Positions 33,901-45,900 of a stretch of 64,000 bases of DNA are shown here, in pieces; within the stretch, counting starts at the first letter, position 1; the number at the start of each line of letters is the position of its first letter. Below the pieces are notes generated by a model. That model saw only the letters and a program-made list of their open reading frames with translations. It was not told the origin of the DNA and ran no database searches. A program made the translations under genes and the position numbers. The stretch is from assembly GCA_029204225.1 (NCBI GenBank), contig CM055097.1:59080143-59144142 (forward strand), in the 5' to 3' direction. This stretch comes from Diphasiastrum complanatum. Its lineage: Eukaryota > Streptophyta > Lycopodiopsida > Lycopodiales > Lycopodiaceae.

Positions 33901-36900
33901 TGAGACGTAAACCAACATGCTATGGGGGAATAGCCCATCACCTGCAATGCGCTCGTAATGGTCGGCAGTCTCTTGGCGAGATGTGCGTTGGTGCTACAGA
34001 ACACCAACCGCTCTAGCTGACTCACTGACAGCCTGTTTCTTCTCCTTGTGTGAACCAGGGCCCATGTGCTCCAGTTACGCTCACACATGGAGGCAGCGCA
34101 ATCCTGTGGTACGTGCAATGAAATGGTTCAGCATAGGTGCACGGGTGGAACGTCAACGAAATACAGCAAGGGAGGATGAGATGAGATACATACCTGTGAA
34201 GGACACGCAGTGCAAGACGCTGTATGGAGGGATAGGTGCTACCGAACATGGTCCACCAGGTAATGGGGAGCTGCCTCCTCTCTGGATCCTGAGCAGTCAG
34301 GTGACCGAACGTGCCCATGCTGAAACGAAATGCAGCTAACTCCTCCATGAGTCTGATAGGATCCAAGCCAATGTGTGGACCCACCCTGTAGATGTACTCA
34401 AGCCAATCCGCCTCGAGCTCCCTGTTTGATATCTGTGTCAGAGAGAGGAAGAGGGGATGCAAGATGTGTGCAACGCTGTGGATACTCCTGTGAAAGTAGT
34501 TCCACCGCGTCTCCTAGATGAACCTCAGCTCCGTCATCCTGCACGAAGACGAAGCAATTTTTGGAAAAAACTTAACATCGACATAAAAACAAACTAGCAA
34601 ACACTAAAAAGATAAAGAACAATTTTGCTTACCTCTCTGGCTGCAAGATGGGCAGCTGCAGGAACTGTCCGATCCGGTCCATGAGCTCATACACCAGTCC
34701 AAGTGTGGACCCCTCGCTGTCAGCCATGCGGAGCACAACATAGAGTGGTCGAAGCAGTCCTGACAATGTCTGTGCATCCCTCTAGAACTGGTCTCCCCTC
34801 ACCGTGGAAGAAAAGTGCTTTCCATCCTCCGTGTGCTGAAACGTACTGGCACGCCAAAGATCACTGGCAACCATCTGTAGAAGCTGTGCCCTGCACCTGA
34901 TCAGTCGATCGATGACCACCAGGTCGAATGCAAAGCGTGTGGGGGCTGGCTTACGGAGGTCCAAATGGCTGAACACCCGGAACATGGCAAGAACACGCCT
35001 CTTCCGGGTGACAAAAGTCACCAGGAAGAGGGCCCCGCGGACGATGGCTCTAACCCAGGGAAGTTCACCTATGTCCCCCATCAAAAGGTCTATGCCATGC
35101 GCCGCACAGGGGGTATGTGAGGGAACTCGGCCTCTAGCAGGACACCCATCTGAATGACGTCGTACATGAAATCTGTAGATACGACTCTAGTTATGAACGT
35201 AGCCATGGCTGATCTAGATTTAGTCTATGAAAGCAGCACATAAGCAAGACTTAACCCTAGAAAGCAGGAGAGAGAAAGCTTAAAGAGACTAAAGAAGGAG
35301 ATCATATCATAAGCCAAGTAACAAATGACACAGAATCCCTACTTATAGCCAAGAGGAAGCCCTAAAAGGAAGCTTCCAGTGGCTAGGGCCAAACTGAGAG
35401 GGAAAATAGTGCGCCCTCCAAGAAGGCCCCCACTCTCAGTAATATGACCAAATAACCAATATAGTGAATCATAGGGCCCAAGGCCAATAATATGGTCTAA
35501 ATGTCAATAATAGGGCCCAAGGCCAACCATATAGTCTAAATGTCAAATAATGAATAAAAAAGGGCCCAAAGCCTGCCTATGCCTAAAGTAAAGTAAATGT
35601 AAATGGACATGGCGAATGTAATGAGCCGAGTCCATAACTCTCCCCGACACAAAAATAAGACCCAACTGCCATAAAGGACTGGATCAAGTAACAGCAAGCC
35701 CTGGAGGATCAACTGGAACATCTGGTGTAGTAACAACTGGAGCAACAGCTGATGTAGAGGAATCAACAAGTGCGGCAAGAGCACGAGCCTGATCCGCAAG
35801 TGACGGTGTATGATAAAAGACATCAATAGGCTCCCATGTGGCCTCCTCAACAGGACGACCATCCCACTGGACTAGAACTGAATTTTCCGGCGGCGTCGAC
35901 TATGATGCAAACGCACCTGAAGGATAGCAGCAGGTAATAAAGGAAAGAGATCCGGTGCAGTAGGAAACTCAGCATCACGAGGAGCATCATCCTCAATAGC
36001 AGCACGTAATAAACTGACATGGAATATATCACAGGCACGTGTGGAAGCAGGTTGCTGAAGACGATATGTAACTGGACTAAGAACCTCCAATATACAATAA
36101 GGCCCATAATAACGTGGTGCAAGCTTCTCAGTAGAAGCATGGCCCTGAATAAAATGATGACGTGCAAACCGTAGGCGTAGATATACCATATCACCAACAT
36201 GAAACTCAACATGACGTCGATGACGATCAACTGAAGCCTGATAACGCTGCTGGACCTGCTGCAAATGGGAACTGGCCTGGAGAATAAGCTCGCGAGCACC
36301 TGATAGAAATGAAGACAGTGTCACAGGTGTATCCTCGGGAGGAAGAGGAATACCAAGTAAAAGAGGTGCATAACCATGAGATAATAAAAATGGTGCAACG
36401 CCGGTGCTGGTACTAACGGAGCTGTTATAGCTATACTCTGCCAAACATAAGTGCTGATCCCAATCCTTCCCTGAAGGAGTACCAAAATGGTGCAAATAAT
36501 CCTCAAGGATCCTGTTAAGGACCTCAGACTGCCCATCAGAAGTAGAATGATAAGCAGACCCCATAAAAAGCTGTACATCCAATATACACATAAGCTCTGT
36601 CCAGAACAATGATGTAAACTTACTATCCCGATCAGAAAGGATAGTACGAGGAAACCCATGTAGGCGAAATATCTCTGAAAGGAACAAGCGTGCACCTGAT
36701 CCTTAAGACGAGCATAAGACTTCTGAAAACCAAAATGACCCCCAACTGGGGACGAATGAGCATCCGACAATAACTGAGAACGGATACCCCAAGAACTAGG
36801 AATACAAAGAGAACCATAATGATAAAGACGGTGGTCAACAATGGAATAAGCCTGATGAGGTGAAGACGACATAGGTGGAGCAGAACTATAAACATCACAA

Positions 36901-39900
36901 AAATCAGAACATGTAAGATAAGCAGATGGAAGATCATCAAACCAGGAAGGGATCGTGGCAACAAGGGTATTCAATAAAGCAGGAAGTCTAGACAATGCGT
37001 CAGCAGCATTGTTAGCATGACCAGGACGATACAAAATAGAAAAATCAAAAGATTGTAAAACTGCAACCAACGAAACTGACGATCACTAAGATCACGCTGG
37101 GAGAAGAGATAACGTAAGGACTGATGATCAGTAACGATATCAAAAGGAACACGGTACAGGTAATGGCGCCACTTCTTAAGAGCATAGATAATGGCAAGAA
37201 GCTCTTTCTCATGGACAGAATAACGTTGCTCATAAGAGCGTAAACGACGCGACTCATAAGCAATAATACACTGAGACTGACGAAGCAAGGCACCCAAACC
37301 AACATTACTAGCATCGGTCTCAACAATAAATTTCTGATCAAACTGTGGTAAACACAGGACAGAGGCCTCCACAACAGCACGACGAAGAGTGTCAAAGGCG
37401 AACTGACAATCAGAAGTCCAAACAAAAGGACTAGACTTCTTCAAAAGGGCATGAAGAGGGGCAGCCACAGTGGCAAAGTGAGGAACAGGACGACGAAGGT
37501 GAGTAGCGAGACCAAGAAACATACGAACATGGTGGCCATCTGTGGGAACAGGCCAATCAGCGATTGCCCGAACCTTATGAGGGTCCAAACGAATACGACC
37601 ATCACAAATGAGAAATCCTAAAAACTCAATCTCAACAACAGCAAAGGAACACTTAGAAAGTTTAGCAAACAACTGGTGATGAACAAGCAATTGAAAAACA
37701 GATGAAAGATATAACACATGCTCATCAAGAGTCTTACTAAAAACAAGAATATCATCAAAATAAACTAAAACACAACGACCAAGGAGAGGACACATGATGT
37801 TATTCATCACATTTTGGAACGTAGGTGGACCATTAGTAACACCAAAAGGAAGAACACGAAACTCATATAAACCAAGATGGGTACGAAACGCAGTCTTGTG
37901 TTCATCCGAAGGATGCATCCTAATCTGGTGATAGCCGGAACGTAAGTCTATCTTAGAGAAAAGATGATGAGAGGTGCCTAACTGGTCAAAGAGATCATCC
38001 ATGTGAGGAATAGGATACTGGTTACGGATGGTCAACTTATTGAGGGCATGATAATCAATGCAGAGGCGTTTGGAACCATCTTTCTTACTGACAAGGAGAA
38101 CATGGGCACCAAAAGGACTGTGACTAGGAACAATAAGGCCCTGATCTAGTAAAGCAATAATCTGAAGCTCAACCTCATCACGCTCAGACTTAGACATACG
38201 GTAAGGAGGCCGGGAGGGAGGAGCAGAACCATGATGCAAATCAATATGGTGGTTCACATCACGTAATGGTGGTAGCGTCGTAGGTTCTGAAAAGACAAAT
38301 GCATACTGATGTAATAAGTCAGAGATCACCTGAGGAACAGCTGCTGGAGGAGAGGCAGTCACTGGAGAATCTGCTGCAGCACGCTGAACACATAATAAAG
38401 CTGCACAATGAGCCTTAGGTAGGCTGTGGATAAACTGCTTCCCGCTGATCAGCTGGAAATCTGCCTGAGAATCAATACCAGCAAGTGAGTGGGTCACTGC
38501 ATCATGAACAAATGTCAATGTCTGCTGAGCCAGGTCCAAAGTAACCGCTCCCAATGAAGCAAACCAATCAGCACCAAGGATAAGGTCATAGTGCTCTAGA
38601 GGAATGATATAAAGATCTGCCTGTCCAGAAAAATCACCAATGCGGTAGGATAATACCTGAAACATCTGAGAACTAGGAAATGAGTGAGAACTGGCAACCT
38701 CGACTGTGAGAGGCTGTGGAGCAGGAATAGGTGAAGCGCGTATCCGGCTGAGAACATAACTGCTGAAAAAGGTATGAGTGCTGCCGGTATCAACTAAAGC
38801 AATATACTCACGACCAGTAATGCGCACACGTAGCCGAATGGAGCGAGGACCGGGGCACCCTGTCCAGGTAGCATAAGCAAGCTGAGCATGGCAAGTAGCA
38901 GGAAGTAAACCAGTAGAAGGCTCAGGAGATAGATCAGGCTCATCAGATATATGAATGTAGATATCGGACTCATCTGGGGTAGTGCCCTCATGGTAGAAAA
39001 CAGCAGTAGAAGTAGGCAGGGGCTGGCGGCAATCACGGGCAATGTGGTCAGGACTCTTACAACGAAAGCAAAGACGCTTCTGCTGAATGTCAGCGAACTC
39101 TGTAGACGTGTAACGTCGGACAAAAGCAGGACGAGGAGGCGGAGGGCGAGGAGCGGGAGAAGTTAGAGAAGAGGTCGGGACGACAGTGGATGGGGCAGAT
39201 GGGGCCGGAGATGGTAGAGGTGAAATGGATGGACGGGGTCGGGAAAAGTGAAAGGGAGCAGGATCAGGGTACTTATGCTGTAAAGTACTAGCAAGGGACA
39301 TGGCCTCAACAAGTGTGGGTGGACGGAAAGAAGAGACATCGTATCGTAGAGCACCACGAAGTCCAGCAATGTAGCGAGAAATAAGCTCGGTGGGCTGAAG
39401 ATCTGTAAAGAGGTAGGAAAGGTCCATAAACTGATCTGTATAGGAAGAAAGATCACCAGTCTGAGTAAGACTACGGAATATATCACGCTGGCGGCTCAGC
39501 CACTGAGGGTCAATCATAGCATGACGAAGATCACGACGAAAGGTAGGCCATAACTGGAGACCGTCCCGATCAGGGTCAAGTCGGTAGACCCGCCACCAAG
39601 TGGCAGCACGTCCATCTAAATGTAAGGCGGCTAACTGGATCTTCTAAGGATCAGTCTTAGGGTAAATTTGAAAATAAGTATCAAGCTTTGCAAACCAATT
39701 CTCTAACAAGTTCCCGTCAGAGGAACCAGAATAGGTGGCAAGCTGTACCCGATCACGAAAATCTCGAGCAAAATGTGGCTCAGGAGCTAGATGTTGTGGA
39801 AAATGTGACTCAGGAGCTGTAGGACGTGGAAAACCGGGTGGTGGGTTAGGTGGAAAATGAGGCCCACCGCCAAAGGAAGTAGACGAGGATGGAAGTCCAA

Positions 39901-42900
39901 ATGGAGACCCAAATGATGAATGAACAGGGGCTTTGCCAGGTCCATGTGGCTGTAAGGAATCAATCTGTGACTGCATAGTGGCAAAGCCGGTCTGTAGAGT
40001 GGTAAAACCGGTCATCATTTGGTCGAAACGACTACTGAGGAGAGTAAGAGAGTCACGCATATCAGCAAACTGTTCATCTAAAGGTCCGGAATGACTCGCA
40101 GGTGTAGTGGGTGAGCTAGCCATGAGGAAAAAAAAGTAAGCGAGAAAAGAAATGTGCTAAACAATTGGACAAACTGAAGGAGAGGACATAAGTCGTCACA
40201 ACAGGCACGCCAATGAAAAGACACAATAGAACTCGCGATGTAAGATGAACAGAAAGGACAACTAAGTAAGAAATACCTCGTAACCGCAACCGGAAGTGAG
40301 CTGAAAAATAGCGGCGATATGAGGTACCGGGCAGCCTCCAAAAAAAGATGCTAAGGGCCCGACAACGTGGAGTAAACGGTGGGTAAAAGTATGGGAAACA
40401 ATAATGGACTATGGGGCTGGAAAGGGAGCAGCCAAGGAAAGGAAGTGATAACAAAAAGGAGGTATGGGCAGCGAGGAAACAAGGCTGAAAAATCAGAGAT
40501 CGACCTTCAAGGGTAAAAAAAAGTTTGCGATAAAGACGGGGAGCAATCCTGATGCGCGATGAAGTTGGGTGGGAGTGGCTTTCTAAGCATCTAGGCGTGT
40601 TTGTATTGTCCGAGGTAAGGTTGCGAACACAGACAGCAGTAGGAGGGTGAGCTGATGGAAGGTGGCGAATAGGGGCAGCAAAAAAATGCAGCAGTAGGCA
40701 GCCAGCAAGACGGCGCTAGAAATGGGCAGCAAGTGGGCGCCTGCGAACACAGACAGCAGTAGGAGGGTGAGCTGATGGAAGGTGGCGAATAGGGGCAACA
40801 AAAAGCGGAAATTTTCAGCAAAGGAAGGAGCAGTAGGGCGCTGGTCAGCAAGCATGAGGGCGCCCAATAGGGCAGCAAATAGGAGGCAGTAGGGTGCCCA
40901 AAATAGGGGAGGAAAAAGGCTGAAAATGCAGCAGTAGGCAGCCAGCAAGAGGGCGCTAGAAATGGGCAGCAAGTGGGCGCCTGTCCTCCTCCGATCCGTC
41001 GTGAAAATCTGCAAGACAAGTGTGGAGAAATGCTGAACATCCGGCTGAAAAATGGTGAAGATCCAAGCTGAAGATGGGCGCCCTCCTGTGAGAGAAAAAT
41101 CTGCTCAATGGAGATGCTCAGGAAAGTGCTCTGATACCGAGTTATGAACGTAGCCACGGCTGATCTAGATTTAGTCTATGAAAGCATCACATAAGCAAGA
41201 CTTAACCCTAGAAAGCAGGAGAGAGAAAGCTTAAAGAGACTAAAGAAGGAGATCATATTATAAGCCAAGTAACAAATGACACAGAATCCCTACTTATAGC
41301 CAAGAGGAAGCCCTAAAAGGAAGCTTCCAGTGGCTAGGGCCAAACTGAGAGGGAAAATAGTGCGCCCTCCAAGAAGGCCCCCAATCTCAGTAATATGACC
41401 AAATAACCAATATAGTGAATCATAGGGCCCAAGGCCAATAATATGGTCTAAATGTCAATAATAGGGCCCAAGGCCAACCATATAGTCTAAATGTCAAATA
41501 ATGAATAAAAAAGGGCCCAAAGCCTGCCTATGCATAAAGTAAAGTAAATGTAAATGGACATGGCGAATGTAATGAGCCGAGTCCATAACTACTCTCCCCC
41601 CTATACTGCAATCCACGGCTCTCAAAAACTATGTACCCATGCAGCTGGAGACCAAGATGTTGAGGATCGGCCTCCTCCTGACATCAGTCCAGCCATCGGA
41701 CATGATGTTGCATCCATATGTGGCCCAGTGGCGGCATAGAGGCTCCATCTCTCTGGACAAGGACTCGACCCTATCTCTCAACATGTGTGTACGGACAACC
41801 TCTGAACCAAGGACTCTTTAGCTAGGGCTGACAGACTGTGCAAGGCGGAATGCCCTTCTGAAGGGCTCAGAATCGGTGATGGCAAAAGGTAGGTTCAGCT
41901 CGTAAATCAAACTGGCCACGGCCTGTGTGGCCTCTCTGTCCATGTGCGGCTGATGCGCGCCGCAAATGGTCTGCTGCACAAGGGCTCTATCTGGTGGGCG
42001 ACGGGTGGTGGACCTCCAGCACGGTGCACGAACCGTGACAGGAATGGACGATGACGCGACAGGCTGGGCACTAGTGGATGCATCGGCTATAGACGTGGAA
42101 TGGGGAGAGTGGGATGCACTGGCAGGGATGGGTGAAGCAACATAAGTGGGGTGCACTGGTGGAGGGGCAAGATTTGGCATGGGATACGAAAACTGCTGGC
42201 TAGGGAGATCATCCGGATGGGAAGGGAAAGAAGAAGGGATCTCATCCACATCCTCGAAGGCCTCGTCAGTAGCATCCTGGGCCTGCTCAGGTGGCGGAGA
42301 ATCCATGAGAAAATCGTAAACTGGGGGCGTGCGAGCAACAGGACGTGGTGGTGGAACCGCAGTGGCAACTGGCGGACGTGATGGGACGGGATCCACCGGA
42401 ATGGGTGCAGATGGGGTGCATGTGGCGGAACTGTTTGAGGGGGATGAGGGACAATGGGACGGGATGAGGATGGACTCCCTCTCCTCGTGCGTGCCAGCCA
42501 AGCAGGCAGCAACTCTGGGTCAGTCACATAAGGAGCGGTGCAAAACCGAAGAACGCCCTCCGAAATGGTGTTCTCCCCCGCCACGAGCCGCGGCCCATAG
42601 GTGTCCAGTAGTCGCTGCCTGTCGGGGACGGTCATGCTGCCACAAGGGGCAGCATTTAAGGTGGCACCATTTTTGGCGCGTGCACCGAGCAGGTGGCCTT
42701 TAAGGCGAGTGAGGGACGCAACAAATTCGACGAGGCAGTATCGGCAACGCACGATTTTCTGACCGGTCTTGTTGCTCTTGTCGGCAACCTACCTGACAAT
42801 GTCTACCTCGTCCCACAGACTGGAAAGGTCGGATTGCACCATTGCGATGGAGAAAACTAGGGGAAAAATGCAGATGAAGCTAAAGCTGGAAGGATGGATT

Positions 42901-45900
42901 GCTGGAAAAAAAAACAGCAGGGTTCACTGTTGGAGAGACGCTGAGAATGGGCGAAGGCAGTGAAGGCAGGGCGAAGGCAGGGAGAGGCAAAACAGATGCA
43001 AGGCAGGGCGGTCTGTGGGCGAAGGGCGACGCAAATCAGAAGAGGGGCGAGCGAAGGCAGGGCAGCAAAACCAGAAGCGATGGCAGGGCAGCGATGGGCT
43101 GGAAAAATATTGGGAGAGAAGTAGCGAGGGGGTCGGGTAGTTTAGGTTAAAAAAAATTAAAAAAAATACCGCGGTACCAACATGGTACTGCGGTACCGGG
43201 ATCCACGGTACCCAGTACCGCGGGACCTATGATATATATAAATATATATATATTATATATATATATATAAGAGGTTCTGAATCCAGAAATGAGTTTATGA
43301 GAAACACATTTCTATAACGGTTTTTTTCCAGAAACGCGTTTCTGTGCAACTATGGGACTCTCTGCATACGATGCTAAAATAAAGTCAGCCCTTTTGCAGT
43401 CAACATTTAACATTATTAGAAACTTCGGATTCACATGCTATGCTTGTTGTAGTCAAGACTCAATACATCAATTTACATATCACATCTTGAGTGCAAGTGT
43501 ATCCAGGTTCTTTAAATACTACATTTCGAACTTTTAGTCATGTGCAGTAAAACATCCTCGTCTAGTTTGCAGGAGATACTATTATTCCAAGTATGGTGTT
43601 GTTGATTTTGACATCTATTCAATGATCTTTTGAGGAGGTTAATGTCTAGTAAAAATTTGTAGTTGTTCCAAATGACATCTTAGAAACCCATCCAACCTAT
43701 TTTCAAACACAAAAGTAAAATGGGTAGTTGTGGTTCACCTGAAATCCTTGATGGAAAATTGAATGATAAGTGCGGAGTTCTGACACAAGAAGTAGAAAAG
43801 GTGATATAAAGAGGCATAATTGTAACAAAGGTAATTGGTGCAATTATTGAGGTAGCAATTTATGATATAGGCGTCAATACATAGAAATATAGAGTTAATG
43901 CAAATAAATACTCTAGAAACTGAGACAATGAATTTTTTATGTTAGCATGAGAATATGGAAAAAAGTGCAATGGTCAAGAAGTGGAGTTTGCACAAAGGCA
44001 ATGCAAAGAGGAATGGGTAGAATTTGAAGATGAAGAAGAGTCGAGACAAGCAAGGAAGGAAACATCAGCTTAAGGGTGAAGGGTTTTAAGGACTACAAAC
44101 ATGACTAGAAAGGGAAGTCACAACTAACTTCAAGTTTTATTGGCCATTTTTACAAGAAGCTACCCTATGAAAGGTTGGGAATCCAATGCCAAAGTATGGG
44201 TTGGACTGGGTACAAATATCGCGGTAATAGCCAAACTCATTTGGAGCCTTGGATGGAATTTCACTTGTTCAAAACATGCCGTTTTACGCCTCGATTCTTC
44301 GACTTTTTTTTCTAAGATGGTGCAAGGTTGTATGCGAAGATTCAAAATGTTCTTGCTTACAAAATGGCCCAAAATCGTTTTTGCGGTTTGTTGGTCTTTG
44401 TCACCAATGATGTCAAATGAAATATCTCTCTTCTCCAAGCTGACTTAACAAATACGTTTTGAAGGTAGAGGTTGTTGACCCATCATATAATGATTCAGTC
44501 ATTAAGTGATGCTTATAATCAGCCCTCCATGTTTTTGTTACACTGCATGTTGCTCGAGCTTTTATAGGCATAACTACCTATCTAGGTAGTCTTAGTCTTT
44601 ACTTATCGTTACGCTCTCTAATGTGAAAATTTAAGATCCAAAGATGATCTTAAATGTATATTTAGGCCAAGGCTTTTGCATCAACAATCACTTTATTTGA
44701 TGTTAGGCAATTTCTACACTAACTCACTAGTCTTTGATCAAGATCTCTTACCAAAATGAAGTAGAATCAAATCCTAATCCACACATGTTTAGATCTGATC
44801 CTAAACCTCTATAAATAGACTATACATTAGCAAGAAATTTTTTAATGCATCATAAAAATAGACATCTATCAAGCATACATCATAATATCTACACAAATGT
44901 AGAAGATTACCAAGGATGAGATCTTATACATGAGCAAGAAAATTAATGCATCATCAAAATAGACATCTATCAAGCATACATCATAATATCTACACAAATG
45001 TAGAAGATTACCAAGGATAAGATCTTATACATCAAATTATGTTGTGTAGATGTGGTTTTTGTTATCATGTGTGTCCTTTGGCATTTGTTTTTATATCACC
45101 CTATAAATTTGCATATTCTGGGGAGTTATTTAAGATTCAAATGCTTAAACCACATATCAATTTTCACATTTGGAAGTTTGAAGCTTTTGCTTATTTTGTT
45201 GGAGACAATGTCCCGATCAAGAACAATCAACTGCAAATTTTCAGTTGTTGATTGCTCTGAAACAACCATGTTAGTACAAGAATATTACATACTTTGGATT
45301 AGGTTCTTGTTGGGAACTTGAAGTCTTAAAACTTTTCTTTGATCAAAACTCTTATATGTGAAAGTTTTTTTGAAGGGAAATCTGTCTTAGGGTACATTGC
45401 CGTACTAGAGTTTGCACTTCATAGGATGATGCATAGATGTTGTAGCAAAATGCATTGTACACATCATGGGTTTGGGTTGTATGATAATCTCAATATAAAG
45501 GTTTGTCATTTCAAAACTTTTGTTGATATGCATTACCTAGCTGAGAGTTGATATGCTATGAGAAGTGAATTGCAAAATGCTGTATTTGATGCAAGTTCCA
45601 AACAATAGCTCTGTAGATAAAGGCAACCTCCAACACAGTTACATACTCTAATCGATTCTATACAAGCTGCTACCAACCCGACAATTACTAGTAGTAACTA
45701 CATCAAAACAATTTGCCAACCTAAAAAACTCCAAAAAAAAGCCTTGAACTTTAGGCCCCATAGTGACTGAACCAAGCCCTGGTTCCCAAGTACAACCTGT
45801 TTGGCCCACTTGGCATGAGGAAAGCTCCAAGCACGACTTGCCCTCAAAGGTAATTTCAACAACTATCACATGCTTTTACATAGCCTTGCCTCAGACGTAG

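Larger units (their letters stand above)
35189..41590 (-). mobile_element. Ty3/gypsy chromovirus B, complete (6,402 bp), nested in hAT
   Basis: Two 451-bp LTRs (35189-35639 and 41140-41590) differ at about five positions, roughly 1.1%. ACTCT duplications at 35184-35188 and 41591-41595 define the ends. The ends are AGTTATG...CATAACT instead of TG...CA. The primer site, Pro-rich Gag, zinc knuckle, protease, RT, RNase H, deleted integrase and chromodomain are all visible. It is recent but defective. Confidence 0.96.
31431..43231 (-). mobile_element. hAT transposon of the BED/DUF659 type, split by gypsy B
   Basis: The 5' half (41596-43231) and the 3' half (31431-35183) flank gypsy B. Deleting gypsy B with one ACTCT joins the DUF659 frame without a break. 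The right end reads GGGACCTATG at 43231, preceded by GGTACCGCGG-type repeats and followed by ATATATAT, a candidate 8-bp target. The left end is missing, because the copy abuts the A3 LTR at 31430. Stops and frameshifts show it is inactive. Confidence 0.85.

Noticed and set aside
41128-41145. Shifted LTR ends for gypsy B that would give TG...CA
   Set aside because: TG...CA ends would require different 5-bp flanks (AGTTA and TAACT), which do not match; only AG...CT gives the identical ACTCT flanks and an intact hAT frame.
40591-41157. 188- and 143-codon minus frames with repeated '[13 protein letters not shown]' segments
   Set aside because: They lie in the gypsy B leader between primer site and gag; the repeats are DNA tandem duplications and no domain is recognisable.
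42329-42703. 124-codon + frame over the hAT 5' half
   Set aside because: It is antisense to the BED/DUF659 transposase frame, which has recognisable motifs.
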